A program made the position numbers and the translations under genes. From Rhodamnia argentea (lineage: Eukaryota > Streptophyta > Magnoliopsida > Myrtales > Myrtaceae): a DNA stretch of 64,000 nucleotides. The stretch lies in NCBI RefSeq assembly GCF_020921035.1, contig NC_063157.1:6010501-6074500 (forward strand), given 5' to 3'. The notes below the pieces were generated by a model. That model searched no databases. It saw only the letters and a list, made by a program, of their open reading frames with translations, and was not told the origin of the DNA. This document shows positions 1 to 10,999 of this stretch, piece after piece; positions within the stretch are counted from its first letter, which is position 1, and each line of letters starts with the position of its first letter.

Positions 1-2456
1 TGGTGTATATAACATCTTCCACTGGAATCCCCATGTATATCAAGCACTCTCTCCATATTATATGTACAAGTTTTTGAAGAAGACGCAAAGGGGAGGTTGG
101 ATGTCCTTGGGAGGAATTCTACTGTGCATTACAGGTACAAGAGTATGTACTTGAGCTGCATCATCCCGTATCAACTTGATTTGGTGCTACGTATTCCCCT
201 TACACTCTCTGTTTCTGTATCTCAGGCTCAGAAGCTATGTTTGCTGATCTAGGTCATTTCTCCCAGTTGTCGATCCAGGTATTGGAGATATGTTACCCGT
301 TTCACTGGATATTAGCTCTGACTTTATTTTCACCTCGAAGTGGAATCTATCTTGGATTGATAGATACTCCCTTGGTGTTCTTTTTTTTTTTTTTTCGTTT
401 GTTTTGGGTCAAACTCCCTTGGTGCTTAATAGGACCATAATTGCATGAACCTCAAGTCTACTTGACAAGTGCTTCAATCATATCTCTCCACGCTAGAACG
501 CTTTTCCTGTCTTCCCATGCAATATCATTATGGGGAATTTGGTCGGTTCTTTCAGCATATTATCGGGTGCACGTCTTGGAAACATGGACAAAGGAACTAC
601 GTTTGTTTTGACGACAAAACCACTCCGAAAAATCCACTTGAGCAGTTTTGGGAACACACTTAGAACTTCATATTACTAATCAAAGATATTGTTGGCGCAG
701 ATTGCTTTTACCTTGGTGGTTTATCCGTCCTTAATCCTGGCATACATGGGACAAGCTGCTTATCTGTCCCAGCATCATGTTATGGATAGTCACTACCACA
801 TTGGATTCTATGTATCAGTACCAGGTACGTCACGAAAGCATCATCATCTGAGCAAGTCATCTAAATACTAATTTGTGCTATTATCTTCCATTTCAGAGAA
901 GATAAGGTGGCCCGTGCTGGTGATAGCAATACTAGCGGCTGTAGTTGGAAGTCAAGCAATCATCACCGGGACTTTCTCGATAATAAAGCAGTGTTCTGCT
1001 CTGGGTTGCTTTCCAAGAGTCAAGATAGTGCACACATCGTCCAAGATACATGGCCAGATTTATATTCCAGAGATCAACTGGACTCTGATGCTTCTTTGCT
1101 TGGCTGTGACTGTTGGTTTTAGGGACACCAAACGGATGGGAAATGCATCAGGTAGTGTTTTCTGCCATTTGCAAACCACCATCTTCATATTTGTTTGGAT
1201 GAACACTTTGTTTTGCATTACCAATTTGACCTCTCCTTTGTCTGCTTTATGAGAACTTGAGAAACATCCTCCTTCTGGCACAAATCAGGGTCCTTTCATT
1301 CCAAGATTGTCGCCATCTTTAAGCGCAAATTCAATTGGTTTAGCATAAATTTTGATGCGTTCTTTCTTAAACTAACATGCTGAATCTCTTCTTTATCTGA
1401 ATAGGTTTGGCAGTTATTACTGTCATGCTCGTGACTACCTGCCTGATGTCTCTGGTTATGGTCCTGTGTTGGCACAAGAGTGTTCTATTAGCTCTGTGCT
1501 TCATTTTCTTCTTTGGCTCGATTGAAGCGCTTTACTTCTCCGCATCCCTCATCAAGTTTCTCGAAGGAGCATGGGTCCCCATTGCCCTCTCGTTTATATT
1601 TATGATCATCATGTACGTGTGGCACTACGGGACGCTAAAAAAGTACGAGTTCGACGTCCAAAATAAGGTTTCCATGCACTGGCTCCTAAGTCTGGGTCCC
1701 AATCTAGGGATTGTGAGGGTTCGGGGGATTGGACTGATACACACAGAACTTGTTTCGGGAATCCCGGCTATTTTCTCCCACTTCGTCACCAACCTTCCGG
1801 CTTTCCACCAGGTTCTAGTCTTTCTCTGCATCAAATCCGTCCCAGTCCCACATGTCAGGCCCAAGGAAAGGTTCTTGGTGGGGAGAGTAGGCCCCAAGGA
1901 GTACCGGGTATATAGGTGCATAGCCCGGTACGGATATCGTGACATTCACAAGGATGACTTGGAGTTTGAGAAGGATCTCTTTTGTAGCATCGCAGAACTA
2001 GTTCGGTCGGAGAAGCTGGAATGCACCCCTAGGATGGACGATTCGGAGGACGAGAAAATGACAGTCGTCGGGACGTCTTCTTCCAATCTAGACGGGGTAA
2101 GATTGTGCGAGGACAACGCGGGATCCTCTCAAAAGGAAGGCGCCTCATCAGAAGTAGTAGAGGTAATTACTCCGCAGAAGCCGAGGAAGAGGGTGAGGTT
2201 CCTAGTGCCGGAGAGCCCGAGGATGGACCGGGAAGCACGCGAAGAGCTGAAGGAACTGATGGAAGCGAGGGAGGCCGGGATGGCAGTCATTATGGGGCAC
2301 TCACATGTGAGGGCAAAGAGGGGTTCAAGTTTTATGAAGAAGTTAGTCATCAATCTGGGGTATGACTTCTTGAGGAGGAACTCCAGAGGGCCTACTTATG
2401 CTCTGAGCATCCCTCATGCATCGACCTTAGAAGTTGGGATGGTGTACGAGGTCTGA
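1..2456 (+). CDS. KUP/HAK/KT potassium transporter, 3' part
   Basis: This is the C-terminal 538 codons of a plant KUP/HAK/KT transporter, an integral membrane protein that carries K+ (probably with H+) across the plasma membrane or tonoplast. The exons I read are 2-134, 226-278, 701-824, 897-1151 and 1405-2456; all junctions are GT-AG and keep frame. Family hallmarks are visible: [12 protein letters not shown] in exon 2, [10 protein letters not shown] in exon 3, [12 protein letters not shown] and [12 protein letters not shown] in exon 4, then hydrophobic membrane segments and [12 protein letters not shown] in the last exon. The long hydrophilic C-terminal tail, with an acidic stretch and [14 protein letters not shown] at the end, is cytosolic in this family. 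The tail looks most like the KUP6/KUP8 group, but I cannot settle the subgroup. The 5' exons lie outside the window. The stop codon is 2454-2456. Confidence 0.95.
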
Positions 2457-4490
2457 TGATGCTGCTGTATTAAAGAAAATGCAGCTTTTTGACTTGCCAT
2501 GTATATGTCAGAAACGGATATATCAAATGATGTTGTTTCATCCTAAAATAGGACGAGGACCTCCCTGTTATTATCTTACCTTGACCAACCCTCTTGGCCA
2601 ACTTTCATCTCTTTTCGGATCATTTTTTTTCGCCTATATTCCATTTCAAATGTGTAAAGGTTGAACTTGGAACTTGCCAATCCATTAGCTTGGATGACTC
2701 CCCGAGTCCTTAGCAGATTGAGTCTGAGAAAAGAGTCCTACCGGTTTCTTGAGTGCATCAAGAAGATGGTGTCGGCTTTCATCCTAGGAAAACCAAAAGT
2801 TGCAGATTCGGTCACTTATCAAGAAGATGCCCTTCACTCACGTTTACACTGGATCATCAGAAGTGATAATGCTCCGTTAGATCTTGGAAAAGGGCTGTAT
2901 CCGACAGTTAAGTTGAAGATCTCTTGGTTGCAGTGTAGGTGAGTTGGCCCTTTAAGGGCGCCAACGACAACCATCCTGTTCTCGGAAGATATTTTTGGCA
3001 AAAAATAGGTTTTTCCATTTTTATTTCCTAGATGAGTTTCTGAGCAGAGAAACACATTTGATAACGATACAAAATCTTTATTCCCGAACAGAAATTTATT
3101 TGATAACGACATAAAATTTCTGTGGTTGTTGGCCTTCGAGCCTCGGTTGGCGACTAGTAATCGGCGGACGGCGGCTGGAGACCGACCTCCAGCTATAGGG
3201 ATGCGAGAGAGGAGGAGTGAGCGATGAAAAAAAATTTTATTTCTGTTTCTGTGCAAAAATAGAAAAGCATAAACTTTCTACTTCTCATTTTGGCTCCAAA
3301 CCTATTTATGGACTAAAAATTTATCCTGAAAATAGAGAAATAAAATTATATTACCGGACGGATTTCTATTCCAAACTTGTCGCGCAGATGGAAAAACATA
3401 ATAGTTATTAGTTGCGCTCCAAATTTACACGACTCGTGGGGAACTTTCATCCGTTTTCTTAGACAGATCTTTGATCAGCCCAAGGAACCTCTAAACTTGG
3501 ACATGATTGACAATTCTTAATCAATTCCAGATTCTAAATCATTAGATGGAAAAAAGATTGGGCTTATTTCTTTAAGGCTAGGCATTCACATAAGTGCATC
3601 CCTACCATTTAATCTAATGGCTCCACTTGCTTCATATCTCGAGACTGCTTTACACATAAGATCCATGCGATCAATCGACTTCATTAGACTCAAGGTGCCT
3701 ACGGTACAATGAGTTCACGCAATAATCTTTCCTTTCAACGAATCATTTCGATCGTAGCTTTCCACATACATGATACATGACTTTAGATCCTCATATTTGT
3801 GTATGGGAAGTTTTCTTGGACTTAGCCTTAACTAAGAGAGAGGCTACTAGCAGCCGCGACAATGGTCTGTTCATGTTTTCTGTGCTTAGCAGCCAGAAAA
3901 AAAAAAGAAAGAAAAACGACAATGTATCGAACTATCACAATCGGCTATACCAAGCAAATGGCGAAATCCGTAAAGCGGAGACAGATCGGCGTTTCACGAC
4001 AGACGCCTATGCTTAGAACACTCGGATAGTCGAATTTCGAATTCAGTAGCGTGGTTAGAAACTAGTTCTAGTGAAAAAGAGTGTACAGGCATTGGGAGGG
4101 AATTGCAGGCCAATCGAATCTGTAGTCTGTTAGCTTTGCTATTGGAAAGTAAGAAACCAAGGGAGATTGCGATAATCCCGTCGAATCTTAGGGAGCAGGA
4201 AGAAAACACGAAGAAGGTAAAGTGAGAAAAACTGCAAATTTGAAGGGGCCAACATGATAATCTTTCTCAGGCATCTTCTCCCACACACTTGCTTCTGCAT
4301 AAAGCAAAAATGGGTGTAGCAAATCTAGGCTTACATACACATTTAACAAAGTGAATTACCCATCAAATGACCTGATAAAGCAAATCCGCATAAGCAAATT
4401 CATGAGACAAGAAGCAGAGGGCGTGATTCCTCCTTGCAGGCTTTTGCCTTTGCTTGCTGGTTCTGTCCCTGAAGGCAAGCCTTGTCATTT
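2457..4490. other. 3' flank and intergenic DNA
   Basis: The first 200-250 bases are probably the 3' UTR of the transporter. I see no gene in the rest. A stretch at about 3000-3420 has weakly inverted ends and a GC-rich centre, as miniature transposons in this window do, but I could not fix its borders. The short reading frames in this interval have no recognisable domain. Confidence 0.5.
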
Positions 4491-4498
4491 TGTTCACT

Positions 4499-4511
4499 AT
4501 ATATATATAAG
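4499..4511 (+). promoter_or_regulatory. TATA box of the NHL-protein gene
   Basis: An alternating TA run followed by AAG sits about 210 bases before the start codon at 4718, just ahead of a CT-rich leader that looks like a plant 5' UTR. The position fits a core promoter; the transcription start is inferred. Confidence 0.5.
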
Positions 4512-4717
4512 ACTCTCCCCTCCACAATCACTGCCACCACACTTCCTTTGTCTTTTCTGCTCTCTCCCTCTCTCTCTCAAAAGAGGATTCTGCTTGTCAA
4601 TGTGCAAAAGAGAGAGAAAGTGGGACACATTGTCTCTCTGTGGGTCAGTTCTTGAAATGGGGTGCTTGAATCTTCATGTTTGAGCATTCTGTCCAATGTT
4701 TCTGGTGAAAAACAGCA

Positions 4718-4809
4718 ATGAGCAGAAACTGGGTTGTCTTTGTCCTCATCCTAGTGATTCTCTGTGGAGGGTTCTCATCAGCTTCAGCTACTCCTGCAAG
4801 TATGTCTCA

Positions 4810-4846
<37 letters not shown>

Positions 4847-7800
4847 TTTGGGTCTTCTTCACTTTCATCGTGCGTCTCATCTTTTTCTTGAACAATGTAA
4901 TTCTGGGTTTGAAATGTGTCGAACTTTGGCATTGTAGAAATTCTGGGTAGTGCTGTGTCCAATGTAGTATCTGCTCTTGTGAAATGGCTGTGGTCGCTAC
5001 AACAATCGACTTCCAAACCACGTAAGATTCTTGATCGAGTTTTTACCCATGCATCTCTGCACTTCCTTTCTTTCTTTCCTTTAAATGAAATGTTCGTCTC
5101 CAATGAGCCAATTAAAAGGTGATTGGTCGAGACTCATTGGTTAACAACTCGGGTAAAATTTGGTCTTTTTATTTTTTTCCAGCTGTCCCTAGCCGTTCCA
5201 TGATGAAATTCGAAAGTGGATACACCGTGGAGACAGTTTTTGATGGTAGCAAGCTCGGAATTGAACCCCATTCGGTTGAGGTCTCTCCTAGTGGGGAGCT
5301 CATGGTGCTGGACTCTGCGAATAGTAACCTCTACAGGATTTCATTCCCTTTGTCCCGTTGTAAGATCACATTGCCTGTGTAATAATTTGACTTTGGTCTC
5401 TGCAATACTCCACCGACATTCGGGTGCTATTCGAGAGTTCAATTTGATGTTCTGCTTGGTTCATTAGTTAATTAAACTATCCGTCAGCATGCTAGGACTT
5501 TTGACTCCCTGACTACGAACACTCTTGTTCTGTAAATTCTGAACTGTTGAAGGTTTGCACTATGCTCTTCTTTTTTTAAATCTACGTGTATAATGTGTTT
5601 CTGCATCACAGAAAATTTTGCTTTAACTGCGCTGTTGGGTTTTCGCTGTAACTTTTTGATTTCTGGTTATACTTCTCCTGGTTTTTGGAGTATCTACTTT
5701 ATCGTCCCCCTAGATTCAGATCATATAAGCAGCAGAGAAAGCTTGTTAGTTACTTGTCCTGTAGCCCTTTGGCTCCTTTATTCTTTTCTTCTTTACTACT
5801 TAAGCTGCTTCATGCTTTTACTGAACAGTATTTCTAACCTGTTCGAGTATGCAAAGTGTCAAATTTGCAGCGCTCTTGAAGCTTTGAAATACATACTCTA
5901 GTTAATATGATGGAACTTGACTGCTTTACCTATTTAATATATGAGAATTGGTTCAGTGAAGACAGTATGACTATATGATACAGTCAATTTAATCTTGGAC
6001 AAAAATAGCTGTGGTTACGTGTGATTACTCTAATTACGTTTGCAGGGCTGTTGAGACAAAAATCTCTTGGTCTGTAAGCCAATGTCGGTCTAATTGCAAT
6101 ATCATATGCATCTTCATAACATACATATGCTTTGGGATGAATCAATTAACTGCAGATCATTTATCTGTTACGAATCCATATAACTGCAGATAGCAGGCCC
6201 AAGCTCATTGCTGGCTCGCCCGAGGGGTACTCCGGCCATGTAGATGGGAAGACTAAAGAAGCGAGGATGAGCGATCCTAAGGGGCTTACTGTTGATAATA
6301 GAGGGAATATTTACATTGCTGACACAATGAACATGGCCATCAGAAAGATCAGTGACACAGGTATAGAACAAACTAGTGAATACCTGCGGTGTCTTCATGG
6401 CATTAGTCCAGGTTAAGAAATGACATGGTTGTTGGTGACGAAAATAATGTACTGGAAGCATTTTTCTTGAACAGGCATGTCAACCATAGCTGGTGGGAAA
6501 AGGGGTCGAGGAGGAGGTCATATTGACGGTCCAAGCGAGGATGCAAAGTTTTCAGATGATTTTGATGTTGTTTATGTTGCTAGTAGCTGTTCTCTTCTGA
6601 TAGTAGACAGAGGTAACCAGGCCATTCGGGAAATACAACTTCACGATGATGATTGCTCCCATGCGTCCAATGGGAGCTTTCATTTAGGTACAAATGCAAC
6701 TATCGAACTCTCAATTCGATTCTCCTGTTCTCTTTAAGGTAGTAATTTTCGATTTACTTTTGCTTCTAATTACAGGAATAGCAGTACTTGTTGCGGCTGG
6801 CTTTTTTGGTTATATGTTGGCACTACTGCTGCAAAGAGTGAAGGCCATGTTTTCTTCCCAGGGTGTATGTGACCTCACCTTTTGAAATCTGTTGAAACAC
6901 GAGAATGTGAATCCATGCAATTTGTGATATACGTGTGGATTGAAAATAAGCATCTTCCTCATGTTCTCTCATGAACTAGGCCCCGTTAATTTGGACATCT
7001 TTTCTTTGCCTTCCTGTTGTTAGCATTTCTCGGACAGATTTAGCTGAAATGCCCAACTTTCGCTTGCCAAAATCTTTCAGAATGCGCTTCTTGTTAATGC
7101 TCGGTCTTTTCTTTGATGACTATCAACTTGGCTTATTCTTGAGCATCAAATCTATGTGCATAAGCAAGTCTTGGAATAGGTGTTCTCATAAAGACAATAA
7201 TTACTATGTTGCCGAGCTTCCTTATGGCTAAATTCCAATAAGTACCAGTTCCTCATTTCTCCTTCTACTGCAGGATTTAAGACCTCCAATGAAGAAAGCT
7301 TCGCCTGTACCACCATATCAAAGGCCTCCTAAATCGGTTAGACCCCCTCTCATACCGCCGGAGGAGGAATCTGAAGTACCAGAAGAAGAGGGTCTATTTT
7401 CTTCGATCGGGAGGCTCGTGGTCAACTCTGGCTCATCCATGGCCCAAATTTTTTCTGGTTCTAAAAGGAAACCCCAGCACTATGATCTCCGTCAGCAGCA
7501 GCAACAGCAGCTATTCAATGAGCACACCAATTCATGGCCGATGCAGGAGAGCTTCGCGATCCCAGATGGAGATGAGCCTCCGCCGCCATTAGAGACCAGA
7601 ACTCCGACCCCAAAGAGGACCTACCCGTTCAGGAGCAAAGAAATCGAGAAGAGTCAACACTTCAGGCAAAGCCAGGGTCAGTACGGCAGGTGGGTTGGGG
7701 ATTACTCCCCGCAGCAGCAACAGCAGCAGCCAAGGCAAATGCAGCACCACCAACAGCACCACCAACAGCACCACCACCGGCATTACTCACCCGAACCAAA

Positions 7801-7975
7801 CACGTACTACGAGAGGAGCTGCGAGACAAACGAGATAGTCTTCGGGGCTGTCCAAGAACAAGACGGCCGGCGCGAAGCCATGGTGATCAAGGCGGTCGAC
7901 TACGCAGATCCCAGGTTCGACCACCGCAACATTCGGCCTCGAATCAACTACATGGGCTACTCTCATGGATACTGA
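4718..7975 (+). CDS. NHL-repeat-containing membrane protein
   Basis: The spliced product is about 505 residues. Exons: 4718-4799, 4938-5021, 5183-5359, 6190-6360, 6475-6687, 6776-6864, 7274-7975. The first exon encodes a signal peptide (MSRNWVVFVLILVILCGG) ending at SSASA. Exons 3-5 encode the NHL beta-propeller part, with blade signatures such as GLTVDNRGNIYIADTMN, LLIVDRGNQAIREI and SGELMVLDSANSNLYRI. Exon 6 is a transmembrane helix (IAVLVAAGFFGYMLALLL). Exon 7 is a long cytosolic tail rich in Pro, Gln and His, with Q-runs at about 7495 and 7715 and an H/Q tract at about 7745. The layout is that of plant type I NHL-repeat proteins of unknown biochemical role; a propeller outside the cell or in the lumen is inferred. 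The exon 6 donor is ambiguous by two bases; the GTATGT at 6865 was chosen because it keeps frame with exon 7. Confidence 0.92.
4812..4843. repeat. CT microsatellite in intron 1
   Basis: An uninterrupted CT dinucleotide run of about 16 units lies at the start of the first intron of the NHL-protein gene. Confidence 0.95.
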
Positions 7976-8985
7976 AGGACCGGATCTTGCAATCTCACAT
8001 GAATGGTAGATACACAAGTTTGTATTATTATGTTTTCCCGTCTTCTTACCTTCTTTCTTTCTCTTTTTACCATTTCTGATATGTAAGTCTGTTATGTGAA
8101 GCATGAAACATGATGGCAGAATCAGGGCTGTGGATATGAGAGCTAGGCTTTAGCATCCATCTCTTTCTTTTTACCTTTTCTTCTCCGGTGAGCAATGTAT
8201 CAGAGACAACACGAGTGAAAGTGACCAAGTGATTCCCCTGCAATTTTTTGTTCTTTTTTGACCAGCCAAGGTTGCTCTTTTGTGATTTCCTATGTTGTAC
8301 ATTATCTACTTGCATCTGTGTTTGAGTTAGGAATCCAGAAAGGACAACTGCCTGAAAGATTTGTGGTAGCAGTAGCAGCAGCGACGACACCCGCAGAAGA
8401 TGACGACCAGAATGGTCTAAAGCATGCCACAAACTACTTCATTTATCAGTCCAAAACAAAATCCTTGCCGACCGTGGGCAAGGTGGTATCCCCGCCCTCG
8501 CCTGTAGGATGGCCGACATCCACGTTAGCAATTTTCGGTCAAAATTAGCCGAATGAACTCAATTAGCAAAACATGAAAAGATTTAGGACTCAATGGACAT
8601 TGAATTGGCAAAAGCGCAATTGGTTCAGGACTTTTCGGAAAATTTTTTCCCGTCTAAGTGATCATCATCTGTTCGAAAAATTTCAGTCTCATCTTCGCGT
8701 CCCATCCCGACTTGTCAATCATTGGTGAAGGAACATAGGAGTTTTCCATCTCGAAAATCAATCCTACTTGGTGTTTTCATCTTTTCCTGAAGTTGCTCTG
8801 TATGTTTTAGCACAAGATAACTTCGTTAGGCAAGATTCAGGTAAAGAAACGACAGGTTCCATCACGAAACTGCTCAGACATTTCGTCGGCTCGGGATTTA
8901 CACGTACAAAGTGGTTGTCTCGTCAACTTAAATTGCAAAAAGAAAAACCCCAGAGCATGGCAATGTCGCAAGCGGGCGGACAAGC
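7976..8985. other. 3' flank of the NHL gene, no further gene
   Basis: The first few hundred bases are probably 3' UTR. From about 8540 to 8660 there is a stretch with phrases like those in the inverted-repeat elements nearby (attagccgaatgaactcaat, aggactcaat), so a relic of the same family is likely. No coding region was recognised. Confidence 0.45.
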
Positions 8986-9684
8986 ACAAAAACAAAGTCC
9001 TAAACCTATTGCATTAATGCCTATTCAGTTATAAATCTTTCGATTGAACCAATTCAGTTCTAAACCTCTTCACATTTGTGCCAATTCAATCCATCCAACC
9101 AGTTTTGGCCGAAAATCGCTGACGTGGAAGCTGCCTTTCCTACGTGGCACTGTCGATGCTGACATGAAAATTTTTCAGTATTTTTGTTACATTTTTCCTT
9201 TCTCTTATTTTTAAACCAAAAATAAAATAAAGAAATTACATTAAAATATTTTACAATGTTCACGTCAACGTTGGCTATGCCACATAAAACGGCCGGCCTC
9301 CACTTGATTTTTCGGTCTAAATTGGCCGAAAGGACTGAATTGGTATCAATATGAAAAAGTTTACGACTAAATTAATCTAATTGAAAATTTTAGGACTGAA
9401 TTGATATCAAGATAATAGATTTATGACCTGGTGGTCACATGTTCGAGCCGTGGTTTGAGCACAAGCTCGCCGGGGCTAGGCGGCGTTCGCGCTAACACCG
9501 GTGTCTTACCCGGAGCACCGTGGTGGTGGGGTCCTGCGGCCTTCTCGAGGACTAGTCGTGCTTCATCGCCGGTTTGAGCGTAAGCTCGCCGGCCGCGCGG
9601 AACCTCGGTCATAAAAAAAATAAAAAATAAATAAATAAATAAAATATAATAGATTTATGACCTTTTTTTTTTTTTTTGTATTTT
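8986..9684. mobile_element. inverted-repeat miniature element, split by a SINE
   Basis: The left end reads outward as aagtcctaaacctattgc with further phrases of the type caattcagttctaaacctct; the right end carries the complementary phrases (ggactgaattggtatcaat, taggactgaattgatatc). Inner arms also pair: tggccgaaaatcgctgacgt on the left against attggccgaaag and related phrases on the right. This is a non-autonomous DNA-transposon-like foldback unit. Its outer borders are approximate and no clear target-site duplication was found. A SINE sits inside its right arm at 9429-9645. Related units lie near 60.8-61.3 kb and perhaps 62.8-63.0 kb. Confidence 0.6.
9429..9645 (+). mobile_element. tRNA-related SINE with 17-bp target duplication
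   Basis: A GC-rich insert of 217 bases ends in an A-rich tail of AAAT units (about 9614-9645). It is flanked by identical 17-base direct repeats ataatagatttatgacc at 9412-9428 and 9646-9662, the mark of LINE-assisted retroposition. Close to its start is acatgttcgagccgtgg, which matches a tRNA-type box B; the sequence just before it (cctggtggtcac) resembles the corresponding part of the Au family of plant SINEs. No box A is present, so the copy looks 5'-truncated. The GC-rich centre, including two gtttgagc..aagctcgccgg phrases, is not a part I recognise. Confidence 0.75.
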
Positions 9685-9707
9685 TCCCCCCAACAAGTGG
9701 GTGTAGC

Positions 9708-9983
9708 TAGGGGGTGCCAAATGGACCCGTGGGCCCGGAACCGGCCTGTTGACCGGGCCCACAGTTCCAACCCGGTTTAAAAAAAAAAAAGAGGAGTAGG
9801 TTTGATAAAAAGAGTAATTGGGCTTTGGAACCGGCGGTTCCGAACCGGAACCGGAACCGGCGGTTCCAAACCCGTAACCGGAACCGGCTCTTCAAGGGCC
9901 GGTTCCGGTTCCACCTTTTTTTGGAACCGGAACCGCCGGTTCCTGAACCGGAACCGGCGGTTCCGTTGAACCGGCCCCCTCTA
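9708..9983. mobile_element. hAT-type miniature transposon, copy 1
   Basis: The element of 276 bases is bordered by identical 8-base direct repeats ggtgtagc at 9700-9707 and 9984-9991, the target-site length typical of hAT elements. Its ends are imperfect inverted repeats, tagggggtgcc on the left and tagagggggcc read from the right, which match the general hAT terminus TAGGGGTG. The interior is a string of gaaccgg/ccggttc palindromes (about 9829-9975) able to fold on itself. It has no coding capacity, so it is non-autonomous. A relative with the same interior lies at 59065-59276. Confidence 0.85.
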
Positions 9984-10214
9984 GGTGTAGCTATCACATT
10001 CCATTCGTGAGCGTGCCAAGCGGCACCCACAACTATCTTCTTAGCTAGTCATCTTCTACTGATCTGCTGGACCAATTAATTCCAAAATTGTTGTTTTGTT
10101 GCAGAGCCATGACAAGGTCTGCTCAGTATCGATCTGAACTGAAGCTGACCCTGAAATTGCGAGGATCACAAGCAAAGTTGTGGCCCGGTGAAGAACAGGA
10201 CAAGGGCAATTGAG

Positions 10215-10999
10215 GGGAAAAGGATGGTATCTGTGCCAAAAATTGTGTATGGAGATCACTTCGGTACCAAAAGTTTATGCCGGATCACTTCAGTGCTAAA
10301 TCGGAGGTAAAATGATCACTCTAGTGCACCTGACGAAATTTTTCCGGCCAAAACTGCCACGTGTCATTAATAATTAATTTTTAATGTAAAATGACATTTT
10401 AAAAAAAATAACTCCACGTGGATTTCTGAACTTTAAAATAAATTAAAATAAATCAAATTCAAATTTAAAATTAGATAAAAATTAAATTCATTTAGAATAC
10501 AAACTTTATTTAAAATAAAATTAAAAATAAGCTAAAAAATCTAACAAAAAACTTTAAACTTAAAAAAATAAGGGAAAATGCTTTTCTGGGTAGAGAACCA
10601 GGCGACGAGGGCTATGCAAGCCCTCACCACCTGTTATGCAAATGTTCACTTTTTTTTTTTTAGTATTTATTTTTTTTTGTTAATTTTTAACCTAATTTTT
10701 CAATTTATTTTGAAAGAAAATTATATTTTTTTATTTTTGTAAACTAATTAAGTTTGTAATTTTATTTTTAGTTTTTTCAATTTTTACTTTTTATAATTGC
10801 TCATTGGACCTCGTCGGAGACACATTAGCTTCAAATAATAGTAAAATAATGCCACGTCGGGTTTCTAGTGAAATAAATCGGAATTGGCACTCAAATGATC
10901 GTTTTTCAAAAAAATCGATATTTAAGAGATTCGGATAAAACTTTTGATACCAAATTGTTCTCCGTACACAACTTTTGGTACCGACAGTGTCCTTTTCTC
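10215..10999. mobile_element. long inverted-repeat miniature element
   Basis: About 60 bases at the left end (including gtgccaaaaattgtgtatgg and tcggtaccaaaagttt) are matched in inverted orientation at the right end (caaattgttctccgtacaca, acttttggtaccgacagtgt), at roughly three quarters identity by eye. Inside is a very AT-rich stretch without coding potential and a short GC-richer piece around 10590-10630. The ends GGGAAAAGGA / GAGAAAAGGA resemble those of the Mutator-like unit at 24664. Nine-base flanks gcaattgag and agcattgag agree at only six positions, so the borders are tentative. Confidence 0.6.

Noticed and set aside
7589-7783. Leucine/valine-rich open frame on the minus strand
   Set aside because: It is the antisense of the Gln/His-rich tail of the NHL protein; repeats of CAG/CAC codons read as Leu and Val on the other strand.
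9825-10010. Frame encoding repeated PNRNRRF units
   Set aside because: It is a translation of the ccggttc/gaaccgg palindromes inside the hAT-type element; both strands are open for the same reason.
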